Shown here one piece after another: positions 62,901 to 64,000 of a stretch of 64,000 nucleotides of DNA. Source of the DNA: Pseudomonas mosselii (GTDB lineage: Bacteria; Pseudomonadota; Gammaproteobacteria; Pseudomonadales; Pseudomonadaceae). How positions within the stretch are numbered: the stretch's first letter is position 1; each line of letters opens with the position of its first letter. The notes beneath the pieces are model-generated. The model was given only the letters and a program-made list of their open reading frames with translations. It searched no databases and had not been told where the DNA came from. The DNA lies in contig NZ_CP081966.1 in NCBI RefSeq assembly GCF_019823065.1, positions 1,953,501 through 2,017,500 on the forward strand, read 5' to 3'. A program made the position numbers and the translations under genes.

Positions 62901-64000
62901 GCGTCCCCGGGATTGCGTGGCATCGTGGCCAGGCGCCTGCGTGAAGCGTGGCGCTATGAAAGTGAAGTGATCTACAGCAGGGAGGGAGAGGTGCGGGGCC
63001 GGGTGCTCGACCTGAGCAATTGTCGCATTCAGGAACTGCCCAGACTGCCGGAACAGGTAGACCTTACGCACATCACCAACCTGGTAATGTGCCGAATGGC
63101 GCTGAGGGAAGTGCCTCACAGGTTTTTGCGGTGTTTCGATGGCTTGCGTTTCCTGAATGTGAGCAACAACCAGTTGATCGCGCTGCCATCGAGCATCGCA
63201 CAATGCGGGAACCTGGTTGAACTGCGAGCCTCCGGCAATCGCATTGAAATGGACGCGGCGGATGAGCGGTTGCTTTCGCAGATGTCACGCTTACGGACGA
63301 TCGACCTCAGCAATAATCCGATTCGCCTGCTGAACCTGCATTTCAATGAGCCGACGCAATTGCGGCACCTGGACGTGAGCCGTTGCCGGTTGCGGACGAT
63401 GCCTGCCGGATTGCAGGACTGCGCGTTTCTTTCACTTGCCGACCTCAGTGGCAACCAGATCCGGACTGTGCCCGCCGAGGTGCTCAGCATGCCCGCGGCG
63501 TTCAGGTACCGGTTGCGCACGGACTTCAACCCGATGTCATTGCAGGTGCGCCGCGAGCTTTACTGGATGGACCCGGTTCACAACCATGGGGAGGAAATCG
63601 TCCAGGAGCGCATCTTGACGCCTGCCAAGGAGCGCTGGGTTGCGCTTGCGCCCGAGGATGAACAGGGGCGCAGCAGGGCCCTGTGGGAGCGCCTGGCAGG
63701 GATGGAAGATAGTCGAGAGTTGTTCCGTTTGCTGCGCGCACTCACCGAAACGGCGGACTTCCGTTCTGCCAGTAACTACCTCGCCGGCCAGTTGTGGGAG
63801 TTGTTGCAGGCCATCGACGGTGACGCGGCCTTGCGTGAGCTGATCTTTGCCGACTCCAGCGAGCCAGGCGAGTGCGTCGACAGGATCGCTGATCGTTTTA
63901 GCGCACTGATTATCCAGAAGATGGTGCACCAGGCCACGGCGAAGGCTGCGACCGGCAAGGGCGGGGAAGAACTGCTCAAGCTGGGCCGGCAGTTGTTCCG
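59985..64000 (+). CDS. NEL-type E3 ubiquitin ligase effector with leucine-rich repeats (partial at the window end)
   Basis: Very large frame from the ATG at 59985 (AGGA 10 bases upstream), open to the window edge: 1338 codons seen. Residues 1 to ~1000 resemble the pseudomonad dermonecrotic-toxin-like domain (DUF6543 type), with membrane-active helices (VGLALLGVAGMAVPAIGMVL; AVTAVTGAGVALV near 375-450). Residues ~1005-1185 are leucine-rich repeats (LRFLNVSNNQLIALPSSI; LRTIDLSNNPIRLL). The NEL domain follows, with RALWERLAGMEDSRELFRLLRAL and the catalytic cysteine C1297 (codon 63873-63875) in ECVDRIADRF. NEL enzymes of IpaH/SspH type ubiquitinate host proteins. Delivery route unknown; no secretion genes adjoin. 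Confidence 0.85.
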   Translation, partial: MSATTTPQPAATVTPHAITDDFIKAQLPDWLKEAKAEQLDALCDCLKTHDTNARQLALATQALLSPQQFAEQVFHPLLADLDKGTHEVKALQWLDIRQGTSGLLSAPSAVRWGLRAPALLRLMQGFEEGAQFFSGSGVVCPGSNTVLSGDADDFAARCRALDAGKQYQDLLDRQFDGATVALLTRHQRSGFALACQHALVQGHLSESQHAALQHVIHDMPSLSEAPLRSNAGELRMLDCTLINALLIQLYDKANKAAGVVLYLPVDHQRPLRCFDSFESLSEHLVAALREQDFRRRVRGLVSLHEQPDFLETMLKRLSDDVPDLNLQRRAAQDNNVFALLARSQVARIKADGRLLLVCAADADHAAADRRIKRWEGVGLALLGVAGMAVPAIGMVLLGKLLVDTLGEVYAGVGDWQQGHQHEALDHMIEVAKTVAVTAVTGAGVALVARGFAGSAFVDALEPVELVDGKQRLWNHDLSVYESTPEQPVLQENGLYAVGNRRWLHVDRRYYEVRQTAPEQPWRLCHPHDQDAFAPSIEYNGERCWRIRLERPLEWDDSCAMLNRLWPHQVPLDPQRAEQILTVAGVDQDELRGVLVQNRPAPVNLRDTLRRFEADARVTAVFKAVKAPGATLEDAQVLAWCRTRPGMQAVDAPGAAVWLADRQAEVQALLFEHLARITPPGNPLFTLVKRDFPGLPDAYAEEAVRECDAVVEQVARVEARVPYTVATKVRSLLQLARLNRAVEGLYLNSAYCEDAGLLVMRLLEKLPMWPTRVGLELRAEDGRMLAITNPAVASDARIVLARRDGAMRLYDAQGMQRDSEVAAPGNLFQAIIAALDESQRSALELEPSDPAQSLRLALIKALPEKRSDWYSLLDMQASTPWFNPGKRLPDGRVGYTLGGRSSRNTARNGITILRERIRALYPVLDDAQVESKVAQLRRDPLGRSPLEALLYEESNYNLLDIALREWAQAHAPSASPGLRGIVARRLREAWRYESEVIYSREGEVRGRVLDLSNCRIQELPRLPEQVDLTHITNLVMCRMALREVPHRFLRCFDGLRFLNVSNNQLIALPSSIAQCGNLVELRASGNRIEMDAADERLLSQMSRLRTIDLSNNPIRLLNLHFNEPTQLRHLDVSRCRLRTMPAGLQDCAFLSLADLSGNQIRTVPAEVLSMPAAFRYRLRTDFNPMSLQVRRELYWMDPVHNHGEEIVQERILTPAKERWVALAPEDEQGRSRALWERLAGMEDSRELFRLLRALTETADFRSASNYLAGQLWELLQAIDGDAALRELIFADSSEPGECVDRIADRFSALIIQKMVHQATAKAATGKGGEELLKLGRQLF

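Overview
The window reads as the chromosome of a Pseudomonas of the putida group. The backbone is high in G+C with typical Pseudomonas codon use, REP-type palindromes recur between genes, and the block yejFEBAA-mltD-gloB-methyltransferase-rnhA-dnaQ-lysine decarboxylase is in the order I remember for P. putida. No rRNA, tRNA or CRISPR array was seen.

Layout: 1-2.4 kb is the end of kdpD plus kdpE (potassium sensing). 2.4-4.7 kb is lysA with its divergent activator lysR. 5.1-7.3 kb is the cyanate module cynR/cynTS, closed by a clear terminator and followed by an amidohydrolase (7.4-8.6 kb). 8.6-11.1 kb is a two-gene minus-strand transporter operon. 11.3-17.5 kb is an organic-acid cluster: LysR regulator, PrpF/GalD-type isomerase, DctA-type symporter, CitMHS transporter and OprD porin, with a good LysR palindrome in the divergent promoter. 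17.7-20.8 kb holds an MFS transporter, an XRE regulator and a divergent DUF2834/MAPEG pair.

20.8-31 kb is mosaic. Two paralogous LuxR-type regulators, an orphan polyamine-type binding protein, a nitrilase-family amidase and an APC permease look like a nitrogen or polyamine scavenging set. Between them lie a shortened VgrG, several unknown small proteins and an ATPase gene whose promoter/start region occurs a second time about 5 kb upstream as a decayed copy. 30.9-32.5 kb has an acetyltransferase fused to an antitoxin-like HTH, two small Pseudomonas proteins and several REP elements.

32.5-40.2 kb is an A+T-rich island. Its three-gene minus-strand operon encodes a pseudokinase-SF1 helicase, a phospholipase D-like nuclease and a SLATT-type membrane protein. 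The first two match the Mokosh type I antiphage architecture as I recall it; the membrane protein is the unexpected part. A broken IS5-family transposase gene lies just upstream.

40.3-55.8 kb is core: the peptide ABC operon yejAABEF, mltD, gloB, a methyltransferase, rnhA, dnaQ, a lysine-type decarboxylase and an FMN reductase. 55.9-58.8 kb is phnWX (2-aminoethylphosphonate breakdown) with a divergent LysR regulator. An AraC-type regulator then precedes a very large gene (from 59,985, running off the window) with a toxin-like N-terminal region, leucine-rich repeats and a NEL-type E3 ubiquitin ligase domain: a likely host-directed effector.
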